Source of the DNA: Holophagaceae bacterium
Lineage (GTDB): Bacteria; Acidobacteriota; Holophagae; Holophagales; Holophagaceae
Reading direction: 5' to 3'
Assembly (NCBI GenBank): GCA_016710635.1
Contig: JADJVL010000003.1
Coordinates: forward strand, 62,001 to 126,000
Length of the DNA stretch: 64,000 nucleotides
The position numbers and the translations under genes were made by a program. The notes below the pieces were generated by a model, which made no database searches, was not told the DNA's origin, and saw only the letters and a list, made by a program, of their open reading frames with translations. Numbering within the stretch: the stretch's first letter is position 1; each line of letters begins with the position of its first letter. Below are positions 55,054 through 64,000 of the stretch, piece by piece.

Positions 55054-56204
55054 TCAGCGCTCGAAGAGGTTCAAGGTGCGCAGCGCCTCCACCATCCTCG
55101 GCAACGCCTGGATAAACCGTCCACCTCTTCGGAGCTTGTCGGATGGCCGAGGCTTACGCGGATGGTCCCCTGGGCGTAGTCCAGCGGCACCGCCATGGCC
55201 CTGAGCACGTGGCTCGGCTCCTTCTGGCCCGTGGCGCAGGCGCTGCCGGTGCTCACGCAGAAGCCCGCCCCGTCGAGACGGAGCAGCAGGGCTTCGCCAT
55301 CCAGTCCCCGGAAGCTCAGCAGGGAGGTGTTCGGCAGCCGCAGGGCCGCGGCACCTTCGACCCTCACCTCGGGGATGGCGTCCAGGCTTGCGGCTTCGAG
55401 CCGGTCCCGCAGCGTCCGGACCCGGTCCATGGCCGGCAGCCGCTCCAGGGCGAGCCGTGCCGCCCGGCCCAGGCCCACGAGGCCCGGCACATTCTCGGTG
55501 CCACCGCCGGCCGCGCTCCTGCCCGCCACCCACCATGAAGGGCTTCAGCCGCAGACCCCAGCGGATGGCGCGTGGGCGCCCACGCCCTTGGGGCCATGGA
55601 ACTTGTGGGCGCTGAGGTTGAGGAGATCAACCCCCCAGGCCTGGACGTCCACCGGGACCTTCCCGATGGCCTGGGTGGCGTCGCAGTGGACCAGCGCGCC
55701 TTTGGCCCGGGCAATGCGGGCGATCTCGGCGATGGGGAAGCACACGCCGGTCTCGTTGTTGGCCGCCATCACGGAGACCAGGGCTGTATCAGGCCGGAGC
55801 GCGGCCTCCAACTCGCCAAGGTCCAGCCCCGCCCTGCCCGTCCACGCCGAGCACGGTGACCTCCGCGCCGTGCTGCGGAGCCCAGGCGACGAGGGCGTGC
55901 ACCGCGGCGTGCTCCACGGCGGTGGTGATGAAATGCCGCTTGGCGGGAAAGGCTTCGAGGACGCCCCGGTACGCGTGGTTCAGCCCCTCCGTGCCGCAAC
56001 CATTGAAGGCCAGTTCCGCCGGGGAGGCATTCAGGAGGGCCGCCACCTCGTTCCGGGCATGCACCAACGCCCCATCGCTGAGCACACCCAGGGCATGGGC
56101 CGAGCCCGCATTGCCAGCGCTCGAGAACCAGGGCAGCATCGCCTCCAGCACTTCCGGCGCGCAGGGGTGGTGGCATTGAAATCGAGACAAACGGCGGCTT
56201 GCAT
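55054..56204 (-). pseudogene. cysteine desulfurase (class V aminotransferase), multiple frameshifts
   Basis: A PLP enzyme of the IscS/NifS type that delivers sulfur from cysteine, about 383 codons in total. Pieces in successive frames: start MQAAVCLDFNATT at 56204; PEVLEAMLPWFSSAGNAGSA; TTAVEHAAVHALVAWAPQHG; VMAANNETGVCFPIAEIARI; the PLP-lysine segment LNLSAHKFHGPKGVGA; and the catalytic Cys loop VSTGSACATGQKEPSHVLRA. Breaks lie near 56160, 55805, 55540 and 55080. All family motifs survive, so the gene is probably intact in the organism. No isc/suf scaffold gene is adjacent. Confidence 0.78.
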
Positions 56205-56315
56205 CCCTGCAGTCTAAAGGCCGTCCAGAAATAAGGGGACGAGACCAGGAAAGGCCGACAGAAACTTGTCACGGAAGCGGCTCTGCCGACGACTCAAGAT
56301 GTACCTGGAGGCCCC

Positions 56316-57059
56316 GTGGACGTTCCCCTCACCGCCAAGCTGACCACATTCGCCCTGGCGGCGGTGGGCTTCACCGCCCTGGCCACCTTGTCCCGCCCCG
56401 CCCTGGAGAAGACCATGCTGCTAGGTTCTGGAACCAAGACCGCCCTGCCCGCCCCCGGCACCGCCCTGCCCGGCCGCGCGGCGAAAATGCCCCTCACCGA
56501 GCCCCACCGGGTCTTCCACAACGCGGTGGACGGCACCTTCCCGGGCACGGAGGAGGCCTTCTTCGGCCTGGGCTGCTTCTGGGGGGCGGAACGGCTCTTC
56601 TGGCGCCTGCCCGGCGTGGTCAGCACCGCCGTCGGCTACCAGGGCGGGACGACCCCCAATCCGACCTACGAAGAGGTATGCACCGGACGCACCGGCCACG
56701 CGGAGATGGTCCGCGTGGTCTACGACCCGAAGAAAACCTCCTTCGACGCCCTCCTGAAGGCCTTCTGGGAGGCCCACGACCCCACCCAGGGCATGCGCCA
56801 GGGCAACGACCTCGGCACCCAGTACCGGTCGGCGGTCTATACGACCCAGGACAGCCAGCTCAAGGCCGCCGAAGCCACCCGCAAGTCCTTCGAGGCCGCC
56901 CTCGCCGCGAAGGGCTATGGCGCCGTCACCACGGAGGTGAAGACCGCACCCCCGTTCTACTTCGCCGAGACCTACCACCAGCAGTACCTGGACCGGCATC
57001 CCAACGGCTACTGCGGCCTCAAGGGCACCGGGGCCGTGTGCGTCATCGGCGGACGCTGA
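56316..57059 (+). CDS. msrA: peptide-methionine (S)-S-oxide reductase, membrane-anchored/exported
   Basis: A 247-residue MsrA starting at GTG 56316. An N-terminal hydrophobic segment (KLTTFALAAVGFTALATL) implies export or anchoring in the periplasm. The catalytic motif is FFGLGCFWGAERLFWRLPG. YHQQYLDRHPNGYCGLKGTG near the end supplies substrate contacts and a possible resolving Cys. It repairs methionine S-sulfoxide in oxidised proteins. An msrB gene follows seven bases later. Confidence 0.93.
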   Translation: MDVPLTAKLTTFALAAVGFTALATLSRPALEKTMLLGSGTKTALPAPGTALPGRAAKMPLTEPHRVFHNAVDGTFPGTEEAFFGLGCFWGAERLFWRLPGVVSTAVGYQGGTTPNPTYEEVCTGRTGHAEMVRVVYDPKKTSFDALLKAFWEAHDPTQGMRQGNDLGTQYRSAVYTTQDSQLKAAEATRKSFEAALAAKGYGAVTTEVKTAPPFYFAETYHQQYLDRHPNGYCGLKGTGAVCVIGGR

Positions 57060-57066
57060 GCTACCC

Positions 57067-57618
57067 ATGAGACCCCGGATCCTCCTCGTCACCGCCTCCG
57101 TCCTGATCGCCCTGGGCCTCTTCGCGAACGCACAGAAGTCCGCGCCGGGCCCCCATCCGAAACCCACAGGGAAAACCATGTCCGATCCCGCAAACATTGA
57201 TTTCAAGCCCCTCACCAAGCCCCACGAGGCCTGGAAGGGCCAAGTCTCCCCGGAGGCCTACGCCGTGCTGTTCGAGGAAGACACCGAGCGCGCCGGAAGC
57301 TGTGCGCTCCTCCACGAGAAGCGGGAGGGCACCTTCATCTGCGCGGCCTGCTATCTGCCCCTGTTCGTCAACCACACGAAGTTCGAGAGCGGCACCGGCT
57401 GGCCCTCCTTCAACGATCCCATCCCCGGCCGCATCGCCACCAAGACGGACTACAAGATCGGCTACCCGCGCACCGAGTACCACTGCGCCCGCTGCGGGGG
57501 CCATCAGGGCCATGTCTTCGAGGACGGGCCTGCCCCGACCGGGTTGCGCTACTGCAACAACGGCGTGTCCATGCGGTTCATCCCCAAGGGCGAGCCGCTG
57601 CCGGCGCTGCGGGACTGA
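57067..57618 (+). CDS. msrB: peptide-methionine (R)-S-oxide reductase, exported
   Basis: A 183-residue MsrB with a hydrophobic N-terminus (ILLVTASVLIALGLFANAQ), so periplasmic like its MsrA partner. The zinc cysteines are in FICAACYLPLF and EYHCARCGGHQGHVFEDG. The catalytic Cys is in GLRYCNNGVSMRFIP. SGTGWPSFNDPI is the substrate-binding segment. The pair covers both sulfoxide stereoisomers. Confidence 0.94.
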   Translation: MRPRILLVTASVLIALGLFANAQKSAPGPHPKPTGKTMSDPANIDFKPLTKPHEAWKGQVSPEAYAVLFEEDTERAGSCALLHEKREGTFICAACYLPLFVNHTKFESGTGWPSFNDPIPGRIATKTDYKIGYPRTEYHCARCGGHQGHVFEDGPAPTGLRYCNNGVSMRFIPKGEPLPALRD

Positions 57619-57637
57619 GCGGGGGCGTCATCCAGCC

Positions 57638-58090
57638 TCACCCGGCTGGCTTGCCCCCGAGCTCCTCGAAGTCTGCGGAGCGTCCCAGGCTCTCCAGCAC
57701 GCGCCGCAGGGCTCCGGCAGCGGCCCCAGCTTCCGCAGGTTCAGGTCCATCCAGCCGCCGGTGCTGGTGACCTTGGCGACCAGCTTGCCCTCTTCGGTCT
57801 GGAAGGGATTGCGGATGCGGAAGCGGGTCCCATCAGCGCTGAGCCCCGCCAGTTCGATGCCGACGAGCACCGGCTGGAGCAGCCGCCTCCCGGAAATACT
57901 CCACCTCGTCCTTCAGCACCACCGGCCCGAAGCGCAGGCGTTCGAACTCGGGCATCTCGAAGCCCTGGGACTGGAAGTAGAGCATCCGCACCGTCGCCGC
58001 CAGGTTCAGGTAGGCGGTGTTGCGCATGTGGCCGTTGAAGTCCAGGTCGCCCCAGCCGACTTCGAAGCGGTGCGTGAAGGGCGTGGGCAT
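57638..58090 (-). CDS. acyl-CoA thioesterase, hotdog fold (4-hydroxybenzoyl-CoA thioesterase-like), frameshifted
   Basis: A small hotdog thioesterase of about 150 residues. It begins at ATG 58090 with HRFEVGWGDLDFNGHMRNTA, the family's catalytic Asp and the N-G-H-M motif. The second half (LVGIELAGLSADGTRFRIRN, KVTSTGGWMDLNLRKL) is in another frame, with the break near 57880. A final shift near 57715 gives the likely end DFEELGGKPAG at 57638. It neighbours an SDR and the acyl-CoA dehydrogenase group, consistent with acyl-CoA metabolism. Confidence 0.75.
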
Positions 58091-58111
58091 CGCGAGGCTC
58101 CTTCCCGGTCT

Positions 58112-58958
58112 TCAGGCCTTGAGGTCCAGCAGGGTCGGAGGCCGATCCTCCAGGATGTCCTCCATCCGTCGCCGGACGCCAGCCTTCGTGGCGGCGTGGG
58201 TGAGGATGTAGAAGCGGTCCGCGGCATCGGCCTCGAAGACCGCATCCGCCACGGCCTCGGGTTCGAGGCCCGCTTCCGTCGCCGCCGCACGGCCTCGGCG
58301 ATCCCTTCGGAAACCCCATCCGGCGCGCTGGGAGCCTCGCCTTCCGGAGCCTGCCGGTGGCGGTCGGACTGGGCGATGCGCGTGCGCACCCACGCGGGAC
58401 AAAGGACCGAAACCTTCAGCCGGGACTCGCGGAGGGCCAGGTCGTGGTGCAGCACTTCGGACAGGGCCACCACGGCGTGCTTGCTCACGCTGTAGGCGGC
58501 GAAGCCCGGGGGGCTGAGGAGCCCGGCGGCGGAGGCCGTGTTCACGATGCGGCCCTCCTCGCCCCCGGCGAGCATGCGGGGCACGAAGGCCTGGAGGCCG
58601 TGGATGACGCCATGCAGGTTCACCCCAGCACCCAGGCCCAGTCCTCGGCGCTGACTTCCCAGGCGGGCTTGCAGAGGGCCACGCCGGCATTGTTCGCCAG
58701 GAGGTGCACGGCACCGGGCGCCGGGCGAAGGCCTCGTCCGCCAGGGCCACACCTCGCCGGACTGGGCCACGTCCACTTGCGCGGGCCAGTATTTCCGCGC
58801 CTGCGGCCCGGTTCAGTTGCTGCGGCGTCGAGTTCCCCAGCATCGAGGTCCGCCAGGACCAGCCGCATTCCCTCCCGGGCCGCCCGCCGGGCCAGGGCGA
58901 GCCCGATGCCCGAGGCGGCGCCGGTGATGACCGCGGTCTTGCCACGCAGATCCTTCAT
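58112..58958 (-). pseudogene. short-chain dehydrogenase/reductase, multiple frameshifts
   Basis: An SDR of about 283 codons. MKDLRGKTAVITGAASGIGL gives the cofactor motif T-G-x-x-x-G-I-G, and VHLLANNAGVALCKPAWEV the N-N-A-G motif. The catalytic region GRIVNTASAAGLLSPPGFAA then YSVSKHAVVALSEVLHHD has Y-x-x-x-K. The end (ADAADRFYILTHAATKAGVR) lies in a further frame. Breaks lie near 58830, 58740, 58615 and 58290. All motifs remain, so this is probably assembly error. The substrate is unknown. Confidence 0.75.
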
Positions 58959-58998
58959 GCCGGGACTCCGGATGGATTGGTTTCGAGAGACCGGCCCC

Positions 58999-59766
58999 TC
59001 AGGCCAAAAGGTAGCCGCCGTCCACCGGCAGGCAGGCGCCGGTGGTGTAGCTGGCGGCGGGGGAGACGAGGTAGAGCACCGCGCCGGCCATCTCCCCGGG
59101 CTGGGCCACCCGGCCCATGGGCACGTGGGCGAGGGCGGCCTTGAGGATGGCCGGGTTCTGCACCAGGGCCGACGCGAACTTCGTGTCCGTGAGGCCCGGC
59201 AGCAGGGCGTTCACGCGCACGCCCAGGGGCGCGCACTCCTTCGCGAAGGCCTGGGTCATGGCGATCACGGCGGCCTTGGTGATGGAATAGATGCCCTGGT
59301 GCAGGCCGGGGATGACGCCGTTCACGGAGGCCACATTGAGGATCGCCCCGCCGCCGCCGGCGGCCATGAGCTTCGCGCCCCTCGCGCACATGGTGAAATA
59401 GCCCCGGATGTTCACGTCCACGGTCTTCTGAAAGGCGTCCAGGGGGGTGTCCTGGATCGGCCCGAAGTGAGGGTTGGTGGCGGCGTTGTTCACCAGGATG
59501 TCCAGGCGGCCGTGCCTGGCTTCGATGGCGCTGAAGGCCCCGTCGATCTGCTCCAGTTCGCCGATGTGGCAGGCCATGGCTTCCGCGGCCCCGCCGCCCT
59601 CCCGGATGGAGGCGGCCACCGCCTCGCAGCCCTCCAGCTTCCGGCTGGAGACGATGACGTGGGCGCCGTGCGAGGCCAGGATCCGCGCCACGGCCTCGCC
59701 GATGCCCCGGCTGGCGCCGGTGACGAGGGCGACCTTGCCCGTGAGGTCGAAGGGATCTGCGGTCAT
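58999..59766 (-). CDS. short-chain dehydrogenase/reductase
   Basis: A 255-residue intact SDR. The cofactor site is VALVTGASRGIGEAVARILA, then DILVNNAATNPHFGPIQ. The active site is ILNVASVNGVIPGLHQGIYS followed by ITKAAVIAMTQAFAKECAPL (Y-x-x-x-K with Ser upstream), and it ends GACLPVDGGYLLA. It resembles 3-oxoacyl or hydroxyacyl-CoA reductases. It overlaps the kinase-like gene upstream by four bases, so it works in the same acyl-CoA pathway. Confidence 0.9.
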   Translation of the reverse strand: MTADPFDLTGKVALVTGASRGIGEAVARILASHGAHVIVSSRKLEGCEAVAASIREGGGAAEAMACHIGELEQIDGAFSAIEARHGRLDILVNNAATNPHFGPIQDTPLDAFQKTVDVNIRGYFTMCARGAKLMAAGGGGAILNVASVNGVIPGLHQGIYSITKAAVIAMTQAFAKECAPLGVRVNALLPGLTDTKFASALVQNPAILKAALAHVPMGRVAQPGEMAGAVLYLVSPAASYTTGACLPVDGGYLLA

Positions 59767-60850
59767 GGGCGCTCCGATTCGGCGCCGCCGGCCATGAGCT
59801 TGAGGCAGCGCCCTTCCAGGACATGGGTGAGCTGGGCGAAGGAAGCGAAATCCGGATTCGTGGTTTCCCCGCTGGCGTAGCGGAAGTAGATCTGCTGGGC
59901 GATGACCGCCAGGCGGAAGAGACCGAAGGCCAGGTAGAAGGAGAAGCCCGGCAGGTCCTGGCCCATGCGGTCCCCGTAGTACTGGATGACCTCGTCCCGG
60001 GTGAGCATGCCCTTCAGGTGCGTGGGCTGACGGCGCAGGCTCCGGAAGACCGGATCGTCGTCCGCCTGCACCCAGTAGGCCAGGGTGTTGCCGAGATCCA
60101 TCAACGGATCGCCCAGGGTGGCCATCTCCCAGTCCAGCACGCCGATGACCTTGAGGGGATCCTCGGGATCGAGGACCACGTTGTCGAAGCGGAAGTCGTT
60201 GTGGATGAGGCAGGTCGCCGAATCCTTCGAAGGCATGCGGGCGGCGAGCCAGGCCATGACGCTTTCGAACTCCGCGGCGTCCGGCGTGCGGGCCGCCCGG
60301 TAGCGGCCGGTCCAGCCTTCCACCTGCCGCTTCACGTAGCCGTCCCCCGCGGCCCAGGGCTTCAGACCCGCGGCCTTCCAGTCCACTTCATGGAGGGCGA
60401 TGAGCTGGTCCAGGACGTTCAGGCAGAGGCGGCGCACGCCGTCGCGGCCCAAGCACGAGGCCTTCCGGCATGTCCCGCCGCAGGATGATGCCCCGCAGCC
60501 GCTCCATGACGTAGAACGGCGCGCCCAGGACCGAGGCGTCCTCGCAGACCGCGAGGATCTCCGGGACCAGAGGATAGACCGGCTTCAGGGCCGCCATGAT
60601 GCGCGCTTCCCGCAGCATGTCGTGGGCGGAGGCCGCCTTGTGGCCCCGGGGCGGGCAGCGCAGGATCAGCTCCCGGTTGGAGTACCGCAGGAGGTAGGTG
60701 AGGTTCGACGCGCCGCCGGGGAACTGGCGGATGTGGGGTGCGCCGCCCAGCCCCAGGCAGGGCGGCCTTGAGGAAGGCGTCGGCCTTCGCCACGTCGAAG
60801 GCGTCGTCGGCGCGCAGGGGGCCGGGCTCGTCCAGCAGGTCCATGGACAT
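59763..60850 (-). CDS. APH-like phosphotransferase (ACAD10/11, LvaA type), frameshifted
   Basis: A kinase-fold protein of about 362 residues. The start at ATG 60850 gives MSMDLLDEPGPLRADDAF. The N-lobe is FPGGASNLTYLLRYSNRELI and VPEILAVCEDASVLGAPFYV. After breaks near 60760 and 60445, the C-lobe has LIHNDFRFDNVVLDPEDPLK (catalytic H-N-D-x-x-x-x-N) and VIGVLDWEMATLGDPLMDLG (metal-binding D-W-E). Homologues next to acyl-CoA dehydrogenases phosphorylate 4-hydroxyacyl-CoAs (established for LvaA and ACAD11). The adjacent dehydrogenase gene supports that reading. Confidence 0.82.
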
Positions 60851-60854
60851 GCGC

Positions 60855-62084
60855 TCAACCTTTCGGAAGGCCGAGCCGCGCGGCGTGCCTGCGCAGCTCC
60901 AGCTTGGCGATGAGACCGCGGTGCACCTCGTCGGGGCCGTCGGCGATGCGCAGGATGCGGGCGTAGGCGAAGAAGGCGGTGAGGGGGAAGTCGTCGCTGA
61001 GGCCGGCGCCGCCGTGGATCTGGATGGCCTGGTCGATGACCGCCTGGGCCACATTGGGGGCGACGACCTTGATCTGGGAGATCTCGCTCATGGCGGCCTT
61101 CACGCCCACGGTGTCCATCATCCAGGCGGCCTTCAGCGTCAGCAGGCGCGCCTGCTCGATGGCCATGCGGGCGTTGGCGATGACGTCGCCGTTGCCCCCC
61201 AGCAGCGCCAGGGGCTTCCCGAAGGCGACGCGGGTGAGGGCCCGCTCGCAGAGCAGCTCGAGGGCCCGCTCGGCGGCGCCGATGACACGCATGCAGTGGT
61301 GGATGCGGCCCGGGCCCAGGCGCCCCTGGGCGATCTCGAAACCACGGCCGGGACCGCCGATGATGTTCTCGCGGGGGACCCGCACATCGGTGAAGCTCAC
61401 CTCGCCGTGGCCGTAGGGTTCGTCGAAGTTCCCGAAGACCGGCACGTTGCGCTCGATGACCATCCCGGGCGTGCCCACGGGCACAAGCACCATGGAATGC
61501 CGCGCGTGCCGCTCCGCCGTCGGGTCGGTCACCCCCATGAAGATGGCTATGGCGCAGTCCGGGTGGCCCACGCCGCTACTCCACCATTTCCGGCCGTTGA
61601 GCACGACCTCGTCCCCGCGCACCTCCGCCGTCGCTGCCATGTTGGTGGCGTCGCTGGAGGCCACCGCGGGCTCCGTCATGCAGAAGGCCGAGCGGATGGC
61701 GCCGTCCAGCAGAGGTCCGAGCCATTGCGCCTTCTGGGGCTCGCTGCCGTACTTCACCAGCACTTCCATGTTCCCCGTGTCCGGGGCGTTGCAGTTGAAC
61801 ACTTCCGGCGCGATGAGGGAGCGGCCCATGAGCTCCGCCAGGGGCGCGTAGTCCAGGTTGGAAAGGCCCGCGCCGTAGTCCGGGTCGTGGAGGAAGAGGT
61901 TCCAGAGGCCTTCCGCCCGCGCTTTCGCCTTCAGCTCCGCGATGACCGGAGGTACCTTCCAGGGCCCGGGGCCGCCGCCCAGGGACTTGAAGTAGGCCGC
62001 CTCCGCCGGGAGGACCTGCGCTTCCAGGAAGGCCGACAGGCGGGCCGAAAAGTCGCGGGCCTTGGGTGAGAGGGCGAAGTCCAT
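60855..62084 (-). CDS. acyl-CoA dehydrogenase (ACAD10/11-like)
   Basis: A 409-residue flavoenzyme with start ATG 62084. Distinctive for the ACAD10/11 group is VFNCNAPDTGNMEVLVKYGS. FAD/substrate motifs are AFCMTEPAVASSDATNMAAT and GRKWWSSGVGHPDCAIAIFM, then LGPGRIHHCMRVIGAAERAL and the C-terminal QIHGGAGLSDDFPLTAFFAY and RIADGPDEVHRGLIAKLEL. It probably handles 4-hydroxy or phosphorylated acyl-CoA together with the downstream kinase-like protein, which starts four bases after this stop. Confidence 0.92.
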   Translation of the reverse strand: MDFALSPKARDFSARLSAFLEAQVLPAEAAYFKSLGGGPGPWKVPPVIAELKAKARAEGLWNLFLHDPDYGAGLSNLDYAPLAELMGRSLIAPEVFNCNAPDTGNMEVLVKYGSEPQKAQWLGPLLDGAIRSAFCMTEPAVASSDATNMAATAEVRGDEVVLNGRKWWSSGVGHPDCAIAIFMGVTDPTAERHARHSMVLVPVGTPGMVIERNVPVFGNFDEPYGHGEVSFTDVRVPRENIIGGPGRGFEIAQGRLGPGRIHHCMRVIGAAERALELLCERALTRVAFGKPLALLGGNGDVIANARMAIEQARLLTLKAAWMMDTVGVKAAMSEISQIKVVAPNVAQAVIDQAIQIHGGAGLSDDFPLTAFFAYARILRIADGPDEVHRGLIAKLELRRHAARLGLPKG

Positions 62085-62231
62085 GGGTGTCCCCGGGGTG
62101 TGAGGAAGGATAGGACGCCAAGGGCTCCCCACCTATGGGCCTGTTGCCGAATCCGGCGGACCGGAGCTGCAGCATGGCCAGCCGGGCTCGAAGCTGCTTC
62201 CGATCGTCCTGGCCTGCCGTAGGCTGGAGGG

Positions 62232-63619
62232 ATGGACACGCCCCTCGCCGAACGCCTCCGCCCCGCCAGCCTCGACGAGGTGGTGGGGCAGTCGCACCTG
62301 CTTGGCCCCAGCGGGCCGCTGCGCCGCATCGCCGGCGGCGGGCGCCTGCCCTCCATGGTGCTGTGGGGGCCGCCGGGCACCGGCAAGACCACCCTGGCCC
62401 GCATCCTCGCTAACGCCACGGGGCACGGTTTCATGGAGTTCAGCGGCGTCACGGGTTCGGCGGCGGAGCTGAAGAAGTTCCTCCTGGACCAGTCGAAACT
62501 GCCCCTCTTCCGCGCGGCGGCGCCGGTGCTCTTCCTGGACGAGATCCACCGCTTCAACCGCGCCCAGCAGGACATCCTGCTGCCCTTCCTGGAGCGCGGC
62601 GAAGCCATCCTCATCGGCGCCACCACGGAGAACCCGGCCTTCTACCTGAACCCGGCCCTGCGCAGCCGCTGCCAGCTCTTCGCGCTGAAGGGACTGGATC
62701 CGGAGGACATCGTCCGCGTCCTGCTGCGGGCGGAGGCCAAGGAGCAGCGGGAGGCCGCGCCGGAAGCGGTGATGGTCTGGCTCGCGGACTGGGCCGGCGG
62801 CGATCTGCGGGCGGCCCTCACCGGCCTGGAATCGTGGTGGGACCTGCCCGAAGGCTCAAGGGACCTGGCCACCCTCCAGTCGGCCCTCGGCGGCCGGATC
62901 CTCTTCGACCGGGCCGATGGCCACTACGACCTGGCGTCAGCCTTCCAGAAGTCCCTGCGGGGCAGCGATGCGGACGCGGCGCTGTACTACCTCAGCCGCA
63001 TGATCCGCGGTGGCGAGGATCCCCGCTTCATCGCCCGGCGCCTCATGGTCACGGCGGCCGAGGACGTTGGCAACGCGGACCCTCAGGCCTTCATCCTGGC
63101 GGAGACGGTCTCCCGCGCGGTCGAGCGCATCGGCTGGCCCGAGGCGCGCATCCCCCTGGCCCAGGCGGTGATCTACGTGGCCAACGCTCCGAAAAGCAAC
63201 GCCACCATCTCGGCCATCGACGCCGCCCTCGCTGCTGACGACGCGCCGGTGCCGGATGCGCTGCGGGACGCCCACACGGCGACCTCCCGGGCTGCCGGCC
63301 GGGGCGCCGGGTATCACTACAGCCACGGGGACTATGGCCGCAAGCAGGACTTCCTCCCCGAAAGCCTACGGGGCGAGCGGTTCTACGCGCCCACGCGCCC
63401 CCAAGAGCGAAGCTGGCGGGATGCCTCGGAGCCGGATGCCATCCGGCTGGAGGCCTTGTGGACCGCGTGGATCGCGGCGAACCCGGAAGGGGGCGAGGTG
63501 CCGTTGAACGCGTGGGCCTGGAACTGGGCTGCAGCCGGGAAGGCCTGGGCCGGGCGATCCAGAGGCTGGCTGGAGGGATTTACGCGGTGGAGCGCATCCT
63601 CCGCTTGCATAAAAACTAG
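62232..63619 (+). CDS. rarA: replication-associated recombination protein A (AAA ATPase), frameshifted near the end
   Basis: A clamp-loader-like AAA+ ATPase acting at stalled forks, about 462 residues. It reads RPASLDEVVGQSHLLGPSG, Walker A SMVLWGPPGTGKTTLARIL, Walker B APVLFLDEIHRFNRAQQDIL, sensor ILIGATTENPAFYLNPALRS, and the C-terminal DVGNADPQAFILAETVSRAV and YVANAPKSNATISAI. The natural ending LELGCSREGLGRAIQRLAGG and a TAG at 63617 are one frame off. A G is missing near 63508 (GTGGGCC). As written, the frame would run on into the next gene without stop. The ATG is at 62232. Confidence 0.87.
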
Positions 63620-63698
63620 CGAACCATCCGACCCGTCCGCGCACATCCTGGAGCAGCCCAGCCCCTCGCAGTCCGTGACCCGCGCTTCCGGAGGCCCC

Positions 63699-64000
63699 AT
63701 GCGCCGTTCCATCCCGCTCCTATCGGCCTTCCTCTGCGCCGGCCTCGCCGCTGCGCCCTCCCCGAAGCCGCCCCGCCCGCTGATCCAGGTGGCCCTCCTG
63801 CTGGACACCAGCAACAGCATGGACGGCCTCATCGGGCAGGCGAAGAGCCAGCTCTGGACCTTCGTGAACGAATTCGCGCCCCTCCGGCGGGAGGGTCAGG
63901 CGCCGGACCTGCAGGTGGCCTTGTACGAGTACGGCAAGTCCAGCATCCCGGGCGGCGAAGGCTACCTCCGCATGGTGCTGCCCTTCACCTCGGACCTGGA
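63699..64000 (+). CDS. VWA domain-containing exported protein (partial)
   Basis: The first 100 residues of a protein cut by the window edge. GGAGG precedes ATG 63699. A signal peptide (IPLLSAFLCAGLAAAP) is followed by a von Willebrand A domain starting IQVALLLDTSNSMDGLIGQA, with the MIDAS D-x-S-x-S, then LQVALYEYGKSSIPGGEGYL. It is likely periplasmic or secreted. The partner and the rest of the domain architecture are not visible. Confidence 0.85.
   Translation, partial: MRRSIPLLSAFLCAGLAAAPSPKPPRPLIQVALLLDTSNSMDGLIGQAKSQLWTFVNEFAPLRREGQAPDLQVALYEYGKSSIPGGEGYLRMVLPFTSDL

Noticed and set aside
62135..62413. A 92-residue frame at the rarA start
   Set aside because: Out of frame with the clear AAA ATPase motifs and made of Pro/Arg shadow sequence.

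Overview
The window is a high-GC bacterial chromosome segment. It looks Gram-negative: there are signal peptides, an outer-membrane-type barrel protein, periplasmic c-type cytochrome and Fe-S modules, and a surface-polysaccharide locus. Overall gene style and content (MoxR/DUF58 operon, BNR-repeat plus Ig-like secreted protein, Mg-type HemB, CbcSTU-like module) suggest Acidobacteriota, probably class Holophagae. That assignment is from memory of family distributions and was not tested by search.

Layout. 0.4-15.0 kb: surface polysaccharide locus with several family-4-like glycosyltransferases, three membrane acyltransferases, a Wzy-like polymerase, a pyruvyltransferase-like protein in an AT-rich patch and an FkbM methyltransferase. 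15.35-21.8 kb: a minus-strand lasso-peptide cluster. In transcription order it holds an HPr-kinase-like kinase, the PqqD-like RRE (B1), the B2 peptidase, an Asn-synthetase-like cyclase (C), a candidate precursor, a nucleotidyltransferase and a SAM methyltransferase. A 17-bp tandem repeat abuts the precursor. 21.9-27.5 kb: a large secreted BNR/Ig-like protein, a small barrel protein and a striking 360-bp nested palindromic element framed by hexamer tracts. 27.5-34.9 kb: a tightly overlapping operon DUF58 / MoxR / DUF4350 / DUF4129 / SpoIIM-like / RDD / RDD. 35-50.8 kb: mostly housekeeping genes (arcC, a pseudouridine synthase, a lipid kinase, murC, an M14 peptidase, hemB, ubiX, an alpha/beta hydrolase), a tandem pair of unknown secreted paralogs and a membrane spermidine-synthase-like fusion. 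50.8-55 kb: an SDR-DUF2867 protein and a multihaem cytochrome / Fe-S / NrfD electron-transfer module. 55-64 kb: a cysteine desulfurase, msrA-msrB, a thioesterase, two SDRs, an APH-like kinase next to an acyl-CoA dehydrogenase (ACAD10/11-type pair), rarA and the start of a VWA-domain protein.

Sequence quality matters for reading this window. At least fifteen genes have their family sequence split between frames, usually by one base at a short homopolymer, and the density is highest from 52.4 to 61 kb. The pattern fits uncorrected assembly indels better than mass pseudogenisation. I therefore report the joined spans and give the approximate break point in each. One glycosyltransferase (7486-8546) also appears to lack a large internal segment.
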